Positions 21,625 to 33,162 are shown, counted from the first letter of the stretch. The stretch is DNA of 64,000 nt from Dromiciops gliroides (GCF_019393635.1 NC_057861.1:303449468-303513467), one strand, 5' to 3'. Numbers and translations are program-made. Notes: generated by a model from the sequence alone, not told the origin.

Positions 21625-21785
21625 GTTTGTTTTTGTTTTTGTTTTTTTGTGGGGAAATGGGGGTTAAATGACCTGCCCAGGGTCACACAGCTAGTAAGTG
21701 TCAAGTGTCTGAGGTCTTATTTGAACTCAGGTCCTCCTGAATCCAGGGCCGGTACTTTATCCACTGCACCACCTACCTGCCCCCT
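21625..21785 (-). mobile_element. WSINE1-like SINE nested in L1
   Basis: Antisense copy. Perfect 13-bp duplication gctataaatattt at 21612-21624 and 21786-21798. Confidence 0.92.
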
Positions 21786-22420
21786 GCTATAAATATTTTA
21801 CTTTAATTTTTTCCCCTAATCATCACTGGAAACAGACCTAGTAGTGAATTTCTCAGTCAAAGGTTATAGACAGTTTAATAACTCTTTAAGCATAATTCCA
21901 GATCATTCTCCAAAATGGTTGGATCACTTCACAGTTCCACCAACAGTGAATTAGTGTCCCGAGTTTTCCACCTCTTCTCCAACATCTGTCACTTTCCCCT
22001 TCAATCATTTTAGCTAATCTGATAGGTGTAAAATGATAGGGCAAGGTTGTTTTAATATGCATTTTTCTAATCAATAATAATTTAGGGCTTTTTAAATATG
22101 ACTATAAATTGTTTTGATTTTTTATCAGAAAACTGCCTGTTTATTACCTTTGAACATAACATTTTTTTTCATAACATTTATCAATTGGGGAATGATTCCT
22201 ATTCTTAGAGATTTTACAAATTCTTTATATATTTGAAATATGAGACCTTTATCTGAGAAACTTTCTATAAAATTCCACCCCCACCCCCACAGTTTTCTGC
22301 TTTCCTTCAGATCTTGTCTACATTTGTTTTATTTGTACATAAAGTTTTTAATTTAATGTAATCAGAATTATCCATTTTACACTTTCAAAGATTTCGAAGT
22401 GGGAACTTTGAAATACAAAC

Positions 22421-23018
22421 ACTAATATCAAGAGAAATCTAGAAAGGTAAGTTTATTTGAGTAATTGGAAGGAGCTCTAAGGTGATGTAGTGCTACCTAT
22501 CTGTTAGGAGGAGAGGAAAACGTGAAAAACATTAATGTCTTCAAAAGGAGGGGAAAGGAAAAAATTATGTTATAGGTCCTGAGGGTGGATTGTTTCTCTT
22601 CAGAGGGTTTAAGAGGGGATAGAGAAAGGAGAGTAAAAGGAATACTCTAGTGTAAAAAGGAAGAAGAGCTGGGACTTGATTTTCTCATAATTGGTGTGTG
22701 TGAGAAGAAGAGTACAACATGGAGGAAAGGGTAGGGGAAATGGGCATTAGATGTACTGTGCACTTATTTAAAATGGACAAAAAAACACTGAACATACAAA
22801 CACACACAGAGAGCTTTCTGTAGAAATAAACTCAATAGAAAACAAAAGGGGAAATGGAAGGGAGGAATAAAAGAGGGAGGATAAGAGGAAGGAAATAGTC
22901 ACAAGCAAAACAAATTCCCTGATTCCAAAGAAGAGATTAAAGGATGGGGAAAAAATTAAATGACTGCAAGCTAAGGAGGTTTCTATCAGTTAGGGGAAAG
23001 CTATATAATTTGTGGTTT
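22421..23018. other. purine-rich L1/HAL1 3' UTR-like DNA
   Basis: AG-rich text resembling the LINE 3' UTR at 25.1-25.3 kb, for example 'gggaggataagaggaagg'. No gene. Confidence 0.45.
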
Positions 23019-23032
23019 AAGAATGTAATGAG

Positions 23033-23194
23033 AAGGGGGCAGCTAGATAGCGCAGTGGTAAAGCACCGGCCCTGGATTCAGGAATACCTGAGTTCAAATC
23101 CGGCCTCAGACACTTGACACTAGCTGTGTGACCCTGGGCAAGTCACTTAACCCTCATTGCCCTGCAAAAAAACAAACAACAAAAAAAAAACAAG
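23033..23194 (+). mobile_element. WSINE1-like SINE
   Basis: Perfect 14-bp duplication aagaatgtaatgag at 23019-23032 and 23195-23208. The second copy is also the left duplication of the adjacent HAL1 element. Confidence 0.93.
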
Positions 23195-23208
23195 AAGAAT
23201 GTAATGAG

Positions 23209-25854
23209 AGCAAAACTCACAGAAGAATGTGCTGAAATCATCTTCTAACCAAGAATGGCTTGGAAGGTCAGAAGGAGGGAGCTGCTGTGCTGATACAGGA
23301 GTTGAGTCCAACCCCACAGTCACCCTGACACAGATCCAGTCGCAGGAAGGCCTCACCAGAAAAGCAGACCCCCAGAGCCTCTGAATCAACTGAAGCACCA
23401 GTGTTGTCTGGAACTAAGCTCACAGTCTGGTGAGTGGGCTGAGCTCTGGGCAGGGGGCAGGCTACAGGGGTCTATGCTGGTGCTAAGGCAGAACTTGGAT
23501 TTTACACCCCTGCTGAGAACCAGGAGGTAGGCTCGAGTAGCAGTGGCCCAGGTGGGGGAGGGGCACAGGCTCGTCAGAGCTAACAACCACAACACACAAA
23601 GCTGGTTGATTAGCAAGTTGGTCTGGGGTCATCTAAGGACCAGGGAACAGGCTGGGGGAGTGAAGAACCTGATTCTCCTTAAATCATACCACCTGGGATT
23701 TCTTAAGCTTGGGATACTGCAGCCTGGAAATAATGCCCCACTTTAAGGAGCTAAAAGTCTAGTAAAAGAAAGGCAAGATGAGCCGACAGAGAAACGTGAG
23801 GACCATAGAAAGTTTCTTCAGTAACAAGGAAGACCAAGGGGCACCCTCAGAGGAAGATGTCAACATCAGGGCCCCTATATCTAAATCTTCCAAGAAAAAT
23901 ACGAATTGGTCTCAGGCCATAGAGGTGCTCAAAAAGGACTTTGAAGATAAAGTTAGAGAGGTAGAGGAAAAAATGGAAAGAGACATGAGGGTGATGCAGG
24001 AAAGACATGAGAAAAAAAGTCAACAGCTTGAAAAGTCAAATTGGCCAAATGGAAAAGGAGATACAAAAGCTCTCTGATGAAAATAATTGCCTAAGAATTA
24101 GGATTGAACAAATGGAAGCCAGTAACTTTATGAGAAACCAAGACACAATAAAGCAAATCCAAATGAATAAAAAAAAAATAGAGGGCAATGTGAAATATCT
24201 TCTGGGAAAAACTGCCGACCTGGAAAATGGGTCTTGGAGAGATAATTTGAAAATTATTGGTCTACCTGAAAACCATGATCAAGGAAAGAGCTTAGACACC
24301 ATCTTCCAAGATAGTCTCAGGGAAAATTGCCCTGAAATTCTAGAAGAAGAAGCTAAAGTAGAAATTGAAAGAATCCACCAATCACCTCCAGAAAGAGATC
24401 CCAAGAGGAAAACTCCTAGGAATATTATAGCCAAACTCCAGAGCTCTCAGGTCAAGGAGAAAATATTGCAAGCTGCCAAAAAGAAAGAATTCAAGTACTG
24501 TGGAGCCCCAGTAAGGATGGCACAAGATCTAGCAGCTTCTACATTAAAGGACCGGAGGGCATGGAATATGATATTCCAAAGGGCAAAGGAAATGGGATTA
24601 CAACCAAGAATCACCTACCCAGCAAAACTCAGCATTATCTTTCAGCGGAAAAAATGGGACTTTAATGAAAAAGAAGACTTTCAAATATTTGTGATGAAAA
24701 GACCTGAACTGAATGGCAAATTTGACTTTCAAATACCAGACCCTAAAGAACCATAAAAAATTGGAGCTGGGGACATACCTGGGGTTGTACAGTGGGTGAC
24801 TGTCTTGTGTCTGTGGCCGGGTTTTGGCTGGGATCCCCCTGGGTCCAGGGGTGATGCTTTGTCTACGGTGTCACTTAGTTAGGTGATGACATCTTTAGGG
24901 TTAATTTGAGGGGTGAAGGGAATTCACTGGGGGAGGGGGAAGGGCAGAGGTGAAATCCTACATGAAAGAAACAGGAAACGGCTTATGAAGTGGGGGAAGA
25001 GATGGGAGAGGAGCAGGGCAGTAAATGAATTTTACACTCATCAGAAAAGGCTCAAAGACCTCAATCTCATTAGAATTGGTTCAAGGTCAGTTGGGTGGAG
25101 TAATCTCTCTAACCCTGCAGGAAAATAGGAGGGGAAGGGGATAAAGAGAGAGGGGCAAAAGAAGGAAGGGCAGAGTAGGGGAGGGGACAGACAGAAGCAA
25201 ATCCCTTTTGAAGAGTGATAGGATGAAAGAAGATGGATAATAGAATAAATATCATGGGGAAAGGAACAGGAAGGAAGGGAAAGTTAACAATAGTAATCAT
25301 GAAAAAGAGAAAAGGGGGAAAAATTGTACAAAAAATATTTATAGCAACTCTTGGTGGAGGCTAAGAATTGAGAATCAAGGGAATGTCCATCAATTGAGGA
25401 ATGATGGAAAAAGCTGTGCTATATGATTGTAGTGGAATGGTCTTGTGCTACAGGAAATGACAAACAAGATGATCCCTGAAAAAACTGGAAAGACTAATGA
25501 ACATCGATGTATAGTGAAGTGAGCAGAGCTGGGAGGACATTGTGCATAGTGACAGCAGTATTGTTCAATGAGCAATTGTGAAAGACTTAACTACTCTCAG
25601 CAGTGCAATGATCCAAGACAATCCCAAGGAACTAATGAGGAAGCTTACTATGTACCCCTATAGAAAGAACTGATAAAAAGAACACTTGTGGATTGTACAT
25701 ATATAACCTGATTGTGATCTTGTGGAGGGGGGAGGAAAGGGAGGGAGGGAGGGAGAACAATTTGGAACTCTAAATCTTATGAAAATGATTGTTGAAAAGT
25801 ACCGTTACATGTAACTGGAAAATAAAATAAATCTTTGTTGCTGAAAAAAAAAAA
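23209..25854 (+). mobile_element. HAL1-type LINE (ORF1 only), apparently full length
   Basis: About 2.65 kb: a 5' UTR (23209-23777), one L1-like ORF1 (23778-24755, frameshifted), a long purine-rich 3' UTR, a short L1 ORF2-tail/3'-end segment (about 25320-25830) and a poly(A) tail. There is no endonuclease or reverse-transcriptase region, as expected for 'half-L1' elements mobilised by L1. A perfect 14-bp duplication aagaatgtaatgag flanks it at 23195-23208 and 25855-25868. The 3' UTR has an antisense SINE-like block (24790-24885) shared with the 14.6-kb copy. Confidence 0.85.
23778..24755 (+). pseudogene. L1-type ORF1 (RNA-binding chaperone protein), one frameshift
   Basis: ORF1 proteins coat LINE RNA as trimers. 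The first frame starts at ATG 23778 with a Lys/Glu-rich coiled-coil region. Near 24009-24018 a run of seven A's shifts the frame, and the second frame stays open to the TAA at 24754-24756. That part holds the RNA-recognition core ('LKIIGLPE') and C-terminal 'ERIHQ', 'RMAQDL' and 'GLQPRITYPAKL' motifs. Without the shift the protein would be about 326 residues, close to normal ORF1 size. Only this single lesion is visible, so the copy is fairly young. Confidence 0.85.
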
Positions 25855-25868
25855 AAGAATGTAATGAG

Positions 25869-26025
25869 GGGGCAGCTAGATGGCACAGTGGATAGAGCAC
25901 TGGCCCTGGAGTCAGGAGTACCTGAGTTCAAATCCAGCCTCAGACACTTAACACTTACTAGCTGTGTGACCCTGGGCAAGTCACTTAACCCCCATTGCCC
26001 TGAAAAAACAAACAAACAAACAAAA
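25869..26025 (+). mobile_element. WSINE1-like SINE abutting the HAL1 3' duplication
   Basis: Complete SINE starting immediately after the right aagaatgtaatgag copy. The tail is (caaa)n. I do not find its own duplication on the right. Confidence 0.88.
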
Positions 26026-27115
26026 ATATATAGAAAAGGGAGAGAGGAAAGTTTTGTCCAGAGGGGCGGTTTTTTGTCCTCATGAACTGGCGCTTTGACA
26101 TTGGTCTTGCAAAGGGAGGGGCTCTACAGAGAGTACATGTAACAGATGGTGTATATTATAACAGAAAGAGAAAAGAAAAAAATAACAACAACAACAAAAC
26201 AAAACTGTTCATTTAAAGTCTCTGAAAGTCTTTTCTCAGATGTCCTCTAGGTGTAGTCATTCCAATCATTACACTATGCTTTTGGACATGGGAACTCTGG
26301 GAATTAATTTTGCTTGATTATGCTTATTTGTTACAAGGATTTTTTTCCTCTGCTTTTAATGGTAGGGAATAAGGCAAGAGAGAGGTTAGCAGTAGTGATG
26401 AGAAGAGAGCAATTTAAACATTTTGAAAAAATGCACAGAAAAAATAAAAGTACATCTTGAAAAAAAAGCAAAAACAAGCAGGATGATTTTGAAAGTAATG
26501 TAGAATTTTTTATACATATATGTAAATATATACGTTTTAAAACAAGTCTCATAAAAGACTTGTAGTTTCATATATAATTCCATTTTGTGTTCTCCTGTCT
26601 ACATGGTTATACTGTTTCTTTTGTGCGTGTAGATGTATTTAAGTCAGAATAATAATAATAATAAAACAAAAACCTGTTTCTGGGAGGGGTCAGTGATTAA
26701 TAAGCATCTTGGGTCTAGTTGTGCTTCATGTAAGGTTGCTTCCAGGCTACTACACACCTGAACCCTCACTTCCCCTGGGCATCTCCGCTCTAATAGCCTG
26801 AATTAGTGACAATTGCTGATTGGTAGGCAAGGCTCTGGTTAAGCTGTGTAGATATGTTTACTCCCAGCAGCACCTGCACCACTAATGCCTCAAGGCTTTT
26901 CTAATGTAGAGCTGCCTCTGTTGTCAACTGCGCCAACCCCAAACCACTGACAAGCCCTTGAGATATTTGAAGACAGTGACTGGGTCCCTAACAATAACAT
27001 GAATTTGATTAACAACAAAAGGATTGCTTTAAATAGCCACCTGTAAAGAGTTCACACACAAAAAACTGGTTCACTTAGAATATGATTGAGTTGACAAAAC
27101 TCGAAACTATGCTTT
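26026..27115. other. unassigned intergenic DNA
   Basis: AT-rich sequence with A-rich tracts at 26160-26210 and 26640-26670. No gene or firm repeat call. Confidence 0.4.
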
Positions 27116-27129
27116 AAGAATACATGTAT

Positions 27130-27283
27130 GGGGCAGCTAGACGGCGCAGTGGTTAAAGCACTGACCTTGGATTCAGGAGTACCTGAGTTCAAATCCAGCC
27201 TCAGACACTTGACACTTACTAGCTGTGTGACCATGGGCAAGTCACTTAACCCCCATTGCCTAAAAAAATTAAAAAAAAAAAAA
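27130..27283 (+). mobile_element. WSINE1-like SINE, first of a tandem pair
   Basis: Perfect duplication aagaatacatgtat at 27116-27129 and 27284-27297. Confidence 0.93.
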
Positions 27284-27298
27284 AAGAATACATGTATA

Positions 27299-27440
27299 GG
27301 GACAGCTAGATGGCGCAGTGGATAAAACACCAGCTCTGGATTCAGGAATACCTGAGTTCAAATCCAGCCTCAGACACTTGACATTTACTAGCTGTGTGAC
27401 CCTGGGCAAGTCACTTAATCCTCATTGCCCCACAAAAAAA
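27299..27440 (+). mobile_element. WSINE1-like SINE, second of a tandem pair
   Basis: Starts right after the second duplication copy. A third, slightly changed copy (aataatacatgtata) ends at 27454. Confidence 0.92.
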
Positions 27441-27454
27441 ATAATACATGTATA

Positions 27455-28380
27455 GCACAGAGCAAGTCATCTGTATTTCACATGATCTCAGCACCTTTAA
27501 TCTCTAAAGTATGTGTAAGGCACTGTTCTAGTTATGAAGCTAGGTCATCAACACAGGTAACAGCATAGAATACATCTAGCTTATGTTGTACCCTAAATGT
27601 GAATGACCACCTAAGTGCCAACTGAGTGGCCCTAAACATTCCCTTTTCTTCCCAGAGTCCTCTCCTGAGGATTTTTCTCCATTCCTGCCCCTGCCTTGAG
27701 GCATTCCTGACTGCCACTTGGTACTTTCTCCAAGTTTCTCTCTCTGGTCACCTTGACTCAGTGACAGTGTAGAACAAGACAGAAGGTGGCCAAGAGAAGT
27801 GGGAGTCAGACTTTCCTCCTCATCCCAACCGATCCTTCTGCCCCAGGTGGTTTCTTTGGCGGTATTCTTAGCTGCCTGTCCTCCCCCATTCCTTTCCTCC
27901 CCCCCACCCCTTCTCAGAGCTTCTCGGACAGTTCCTTTGAGGAAATGTCTAGGGCACTCACTGGAATAATAATGTTCTAATAAAATGTAGATGACTCTTG
28001 TTCCAGTCCTTTAAGTGCTTACTACAACCCTATTATGCATCTGTGTGCAACAAAGCAGTAAAAAAAGAAAAAAAAGGATTTGAGGTAAGGGAGGTGTAAA
28101 GAAAAGAGACTTTTCAGACCCTTGACTATTTCTTTGTTTCTAGCCTTAAAAGATATCTGAGAAAAACTTCAAATGCTTGCTTCAGAAACAGGAGGGTAGA
28201 TGGGAAAAAATATGAGACTGCATTTTGCTTTGTTCCACAGTGGGTCAGAGTAGGAGAAAAACCCTGGTCAGAAGCAGCAGATGGTGTCTATTCAAAGAAG
28301 CAGGCAGGCCAGTTGATAAAAGGAAGGGAAGTTCTCAAAAAGGCTTGATAGTAAGTCAGTCTTGATTAAGAAGTATTCCT
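27455..28380. other. unassigned, mostly unique intergenic DNA
   Basis: Moderately GC-rich sequence (27.5-27.95 kb) without recognisable repeats. Short frames have no known domain. It could hold conserved non-coding sequence, but I cannot test this. Confidence 0.35.
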
Positions 28381-28520
28381 GGGCAGCTAGATGGTGCAGT
28401 GGTTAAAGCACCAGCCCTGGATTCAGGAATACCTGAGTTCAAATCCGACCTCAGACACTTGACACTTACTAGCTGTGTGACCCTGGGCAAGTCACTTAAC
28501 CCCATTGTGTACAAAAAAAA
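28381..28520 (+). mobile_element. WSINE1-like SINE
   Basis: Duplication aagaagtattcct at 28368-28380 and a near-identical copy ending at 28533. Confidence 0.9.
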
Positions 28521-28533
28521 AAAAGTATTCCTT

Positions 28534-28969
28534 AGGATTTACCCTAACAAAAGGTGCTGGTGGACACTTCCTGTAAGCTCCTCACCAAACCCCTGGAACC
28601 TTGGTTTCTGACTTGTAATACTTTTTGCTTATCTCAGTACAAGTGACTGGCATGCCCTCCTGAGGCCATGGGAGTCACCAGAGGGAGGTGAAGGAAAGGG
28701 AAGGGAAGGGAAGGCCCCAATTCTTCCCTTAGCCAAGGCTAAAAGTGAGAGGAAATATACTGCTAGAATCTGAGAAGAGTTCTCTTCCGGTTTAGTGCTA
28801 ATGGGGTAAAAGAGCTTTTGTGTGGGTATTTGAACCTAACCGGCTCCCTGGATCTGTTTGTTCATTTATAAAATTAGGAAGTAGGACTAAATTATCTCTA
28901 AGGTATCTTTTCAGCTTGAATGATCAGTAAACTTGTACAGAGGATATTGTTTCTATAGGAAAATGTATT
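28534..28969. other. unassigned DNA with a short MIR-like relic
   Basis: A weak MIR-like tail at 28845-28925 ('gttcatttataaaattagg'). A GGGAA repeat patch near 28690-28715. Confidence 0.4.
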
Positions 28970-29160
28970 TTAGATTTATAGGCTCATAGGTCTAGATCCA
29001 GAAGGATCTTATAAGTCTAGTCCAATGAGGAAACTGAGTCACTCCCCAAAGAAAGGGGGTGACATCCATATTCACATAAACAGTAGGCAACAGAGCCATG
29101 ATTTGAACCCAGGCCCTCAACTTCCAAATCCCATGATAATTCTACTACAACACACTACCA
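28970..29160 (-). mobile_element. old SINE relic, antisense
   Basis: 'agaaggatcttataag', 'ccaatgaggaaactgag' and 'gatttgaacccaggccctc' in antisense SINE order. Confidence 0.55.
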
Positions 29161-29814
29161 AAAAAAAGTGACTTATAAATGACTGGAAGTAAGTTATACT
29201 TGTATATCATTTTTTTTGGAAACAACAACAAATTTATTGATAGTCATTAATTCTGTAGAATTTAAAAAATTTTATTTTATTTTTAATTCAGCAGAATTTT
29301 TTAAAAAAGCTTTGAAATAGGTCTTACTGATTATAAAAATTCCACACAGGGAAATTTAACGAATATAAATCTATTGCCATAAGAAAGAATAAAAGAACCT
29401 AAAAAGTGTCTTGGTCAAAATTGCTTGACTTATCAAGCAAAGAGATATAGTAGCCAAGGGCAATAATTCCCTAAAAATCTCACAGAGAAGAATGGTGGAA
29501 GATTATGAGCAGTATCACCCAGAGAGGAGCAATCCAATATAAAACCAGTTTAAAGAAAGGTTGGCAAGAAACCCAGGAAAACAAAGACATCCTGAGGGCA
29601 TTTAAGGATAAAACTCAAAGGAAGACAATAAATACATGATGAAAGGTAGAAAATAACTGTGCATGGTGGGTGTAAGCAGGCTGGAACATGTGACAGAGAA
29701 TTATGGAGGAAGTATAGAGTAAAATACATCATCAAGGAAATGCAGAAGCAAAAATTGAAATGCCTGGTTCCATGGAAGGTTCAAGGAATGACAGGGGAAT
29801 GGCCCAAGTGTTCT
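29161..29814. other. unassigned intergenic DNA
   Basis: AT-rich. No gene or repeat that I can name. Confidence 0.4.
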
Positions 29815-29828
29815 GCTGATGTACTTTT

Positions 29829-29976
29829 TTTGGGGGGGGTGTGAGGCAATTGGGGTTAAGTGACTTGCCCAGGGTCACACAGCTAGTAAGTGTCAAGGGT
29901 CTGAGGCCAGATTTGAACTCAGGTACTCCTGAATCCAGGGCCAGTGCTCTATTCACTGCACCACCTAGCTACCCCC
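29829..29976 (-). mobile_element. WSINE1-like SINE
   Basis: Antisense copy with T/G-run start. Duplication gctgatgtactttt / gctgatattctttt at 29815-29828 and 29978-29991. Confidence 0.9.
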
Positions 29977-30204
29977 AGCTGATATTCTTTTGATGTCAAG
30001 AGAAAGTGAGGAAGGTCCCCAACAGGTTGGATGAACTGTCTGTGGAAAATTTATAGCAAGACATGGATAAATTAATAGGAAGAGCAGGCATGGATGGATT
30101 GGAATTTGTATTATTGGAGGAAACATACATGTTGATGGGATCATGGCTCTATTTGGGGTGTTTGAGAAACCAGTATTAAGTATCTTCACATTTATAAGTG
30201 AAAT

Positions 30205-30400
30205 ACATTGAAAAATATTTTTATATTTTCCCACTGAATAGTATTATTTCCAATTACATGTAAAGATAGTTTTCAACATTCATTTTATATGATTTTGAGT
30301 TCCAAATTTTCCTCCTGCCCCATCTCCTCCCCTTCCCAAAGACAGCAAATGATCCACATATTTTTCTTTTTTGAATAAAAAAAAATGTCTCAAATTCTAC
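30205..30400 (-). mobile_element. L1 3' end, antisense
   Basis: 'tttccaattacatgtaaag', 'agttttcaacattcatttt' and 'gttccaaattttcctcc' are the complement of L1 3' termini seen elsewhere in the window. Confidence 0.7.
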
Positions 30401-30779
30401 CCAAAACATATGTATATATGAGTGTGTGTGCTTGTGTGTGGGTATCTATGTATATCCATCCATCCATCCATCTGTGTATGTGTATACCTCCAAAATGTTT
30501 CGCTTCTACGGTGACAATGAAAAGTAGTTGACACTTACAAAGTAAACAAATGTTAGGCAAATTGTAAAGCAGGTAGAAACCACAAACGAAAAGGGCTCTG
30601 CAGGGCAATTGTTTCAGCCACCAGCAGGGCACATGTTTCAATTTATCTTGGCATCTAGGCCAGTTCTGTAACAACAACTGAAACTGAGAGGTGTTATCCA
30701 GGCAGAATATTCATTGTGAGACATGATTCAATGAATGGAAGCTGTACACAAGGTTGTTGTGGGTGTCCCTGTGTAATAA
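30401..30779. other. unassigned DNA with short tandem repeats
   Basis: TG/TATG and (ATCC)n patches at 30410-30475, then unique sequence. Confidence 0.45.
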
Positions 30780-30784
30780 GATTA

Positions 30785-31045
30785 ATAGTTATCATTTATA
30801 TTGTGTTTACAATGTGCCAGAAACTGTGCTAAGCACTTTACAAATATTACCTCATTTGATACTTACAACAACCCTGAGAGGTGGGTAATATTATTAGGTA
30901 TTATTATCCTTGTTTTATAGTTGAGACAAATAGAGGTTAAGTGACTTGTTCAGGGTCACACAGCTAGAATCTGAGGCTGGATTTGGACTCAGTATTCCCA
31001 AGTCCAGTCCCAGTGCTCTACCCACTGTGCCAGCAAGCTGCCTTA
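30785..31045 (-). mobile_element. MIR-like SINE, antisense
   Basis: 'gtgctaagcactttacaaat', 'cttacaacaaccctgagagg' and 'cagggtcacacagctagaat' in full antisense order. Confidence 0.8.
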
Positions 31046-31249
31046 CAAGTTCATTTCCTCAATTCGTCAAAAGGTAGCTATCAACACTGCTGGTTCTATG
31101 ATGGGCCAGGTATCTAAAGAGGCCACATCTTTCCTCTCTTCTCTTGATCCTTCTTTCTAATCCTTAACCTGAGAAGTAGAAAACATGTGACAGTGATTGA
31201 GCTATGATTCTAGTAGCCTAACTCCCAAGGGTGAGGGAGAAGGGAGGAA

Positions 31250-31411
31250 GAATAGGCACTTATTAAGGGCCTTCCATGTGCTAAGGGCTGTACAAATATT
31301 TCATTTTACCTCATGACAATGCTGGAAGTTAGGGGCTATTATTATCCCCTTTTTACAGTTCAGGAAACTGAGGCAGATGGAGGTTAAGTGATTAGTTTAA
31401 GGTCACAGCTT
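31250..31411 (-). mobile_element. MIR-like SINE 3' half, antisense
   Basis: 'gcacttattaagggccttcc' to 'aggaaactgaggcagatgg'. Truncated by the following MAR-type SINE. Confidence 0.7.
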
Positions 31412-31655
31412 TTTGTTGTTTAGTCGTTTTCAGTCATGTCCAACTCTTCATGACCCCATTTAGGGTTTTCTTGGCAAAGATACTGAAGTGATTTGCCATT
31501 TCCTTCTCCAGCTCATTTTACAGATGTGAAAACTGAGGTAGATGGAGGTTAAGTGCCTTGCCCAGGGTCATACAGCTAGTGAATAAGGAAGGGCAAATTT
31601 GAACTCATGCCTTCCCATTTCCAGCCCAATGATCTATCTGTCACACCACTCAAAA
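31412..31655 (-). mobile_element. MAR-type SINE
   Basis: 'cagtcatgtccaactcttc', 'ttttcttggcaaagatac', 'ccttctccagctcatttt' and 'cttgcccagggtcatacag' are present. Confidence 0.85.
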
Positions 31656-31689
31656 ATAGATTTTTTTTTTTCTTAACTTAAGGCATACT

Positions 31690-31845
31690 CTGAGAAGAGA
31701 CAGAGATACCACATACTACCACGTGACCCTGGGCACCTTTGTGACACCTTTGGGCCTTACTTCTTTATCTGTAAAATGTGGGGATTGGACTAGATGGTTG
31801 AGAAGGACTCTTCTGGGTTTATGATGCTATGAATTTCCCACTGAT
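31690..31845 (+). mobile_element. MIR-like fragment
   Basis: 'cacgtgaccctgggcacc' and 'tatctgtaaaatgtggggattgg' belong to a plus-strand SINE middle. Confidence 0.55.
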
Positions 31846-31961
31846 CATAGAGGATAGCTAACTCCTGGTCATAACGTGGTCCTTCACACCTCCCCCATAA
31901 ACTTACATATGTGTTCACACATACATATATGTAGGTGTGTATATGTAAATACATATACACA

Positions 31962-32215
31962 AACATCAGAGCAGCAGAAACTAGAAGTGGAACAAGTACT
32001 GGACTTGGAACAAGAAGACACTGATTTGGGCCTTGGTTCTATACTTTGTAGCTGTGTGACTATGAGCCTCAGTGACCTAATCTGTAAATCAGAGAAAAAT
32101 CTATTTACACACCTACTTCACAGTGTTAGTTTTCAGGATCAAATGAGATGATTTATGGGAAAGTGTTCTGTAAGCTGTAAAGCACTATAAAAATATGTGC
32201 ACTCTAATTTATTGA
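31962..32215 (+). mobile_element. MIR-like SINE
   Basis: 'gtagctgtgtgactatgagc', 'ggatcaaatgagatgatt' and 'taagctgtaaagcactat' in order. Confidence 0.65.
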
Positions 32216-32262
32216 GAGACTGGGAGATACAGATGGGAGAGAAGGGAAGACAAATTGTACCT

Positions 32263-32418
32263 AGAGGGGTAGCTAGGTAAGGCAGTGGATAAAGCATCTG
32301 CCCTAGATTCAGGAAGACCTGAGTTCAAATCTGACCTCAGACATTTGACTTACTAGCTGTGTCACCCTGGGCAAGTCACTTAATTCTCATTGCCAAAAAA
32401 AAAAAAAAGACATAATGT
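32263..32418 (+). mobile_element. WSINE1-like SINE
   Basis: Perfect 12-bp duplication caaattgtacct at 32251-32262 and 32419-32430. About ten non-A bases follow the A tail before the second copy. Confidence 0.9.
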
Positions 32419-32711
32419 CAAATTGTACCTATAATCCAATTCTCAGTCTTTTGACTAAGATTATGTAAGATTATATGAGAACAGAGGAAAGAATAATTTA
32501 TAATTTGAAGCAGCTAATTTCTCATTCTAAAATGTTATCCCCTTCCCCTTGAGTATGAGTCCAAGCCAGCTAGCCTTTACCTAAAGTTTAATCATTTTTT
32601 CCAGAATGAGAAAAATAAACTTTTAACCTTTTATTGGATCATGATCCCATACTGTTTATTCAGACTGTTCATTTGCAGATACACCATAGAGGGTAAGGGT
32701 AAGAGGGAATA

Positions 32712-32965
32712 AAATAAGCATGTATTAAGTACCTACTATGCACCAGACATTGTACTAAGTACTTTAAAAATATACCTCCTTTGATCCTCACAACCCTGTG
32801 AGGTAGGTGCTATTATAATCCTGATTTTCCAGATTAAAGTCTGACAGAAGTTAAATTACTTGTGCAAGGTCACACAGCTAATAAGTTTCTTAGGCTGGAT
32901 TTGAATTCAGGTCTTATAGACTCCAGGCCCAGCACTCTGCTTACTGCATTGCCAACTCGTTCCCT
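32712..32965 (-). mobile_element. MIR-like SINE, antisense
   Basis: 'gtattaagtacctactatgc', 'tgatcctcacaaccctgtg' and 'caaggtcacacagctaataag' present. Confidence 0.8.
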
Positions 32966-33000
32966 TCAGATTTGCTATAGCAGATCCTTGTGATGATTCT

Positions 33001-33148
33001 CTTCCCCCCCCCCCCCGGGACAATGAGGGTCAAGTGACTTGCCCAGGGTCACACAGCTAGTAAGTGTCAAGTATTTGGGGTCGAATTTGAACTCAGGTCC
33101 TCCCGAATCCAAGGCCAGTGCTTTATCCACTGTGCCATCTAGCCGTCC
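33001..33148 (-). mobile_element. WSINE1-like SINE
   Basis: Antisense copy with a C-run where a T-run is usual. Duplication cttgtgatgattct / cttgtgaagattct at 32987-33000 and 33149-33162. Confidence 0.9.
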
Positions 33149-33162
33149 CTTGTGAAGATTCT

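Larger units (their letters stand above)
21100..22420 (-). mobile_element. L1 ORF2 C-terminus and 3' region, antisense
   Basis: The minus strand encodes the ORF2 tail, with a 'GTLIHCWWNCE' peptide around 21.95 kb. It continues leftward to 'tagtattccatcacag' and 'acaacttgttaatccattc', the complement of the conserved L1 end. A WSINE at 21.6 kb splits it. Confidence 0.8.
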
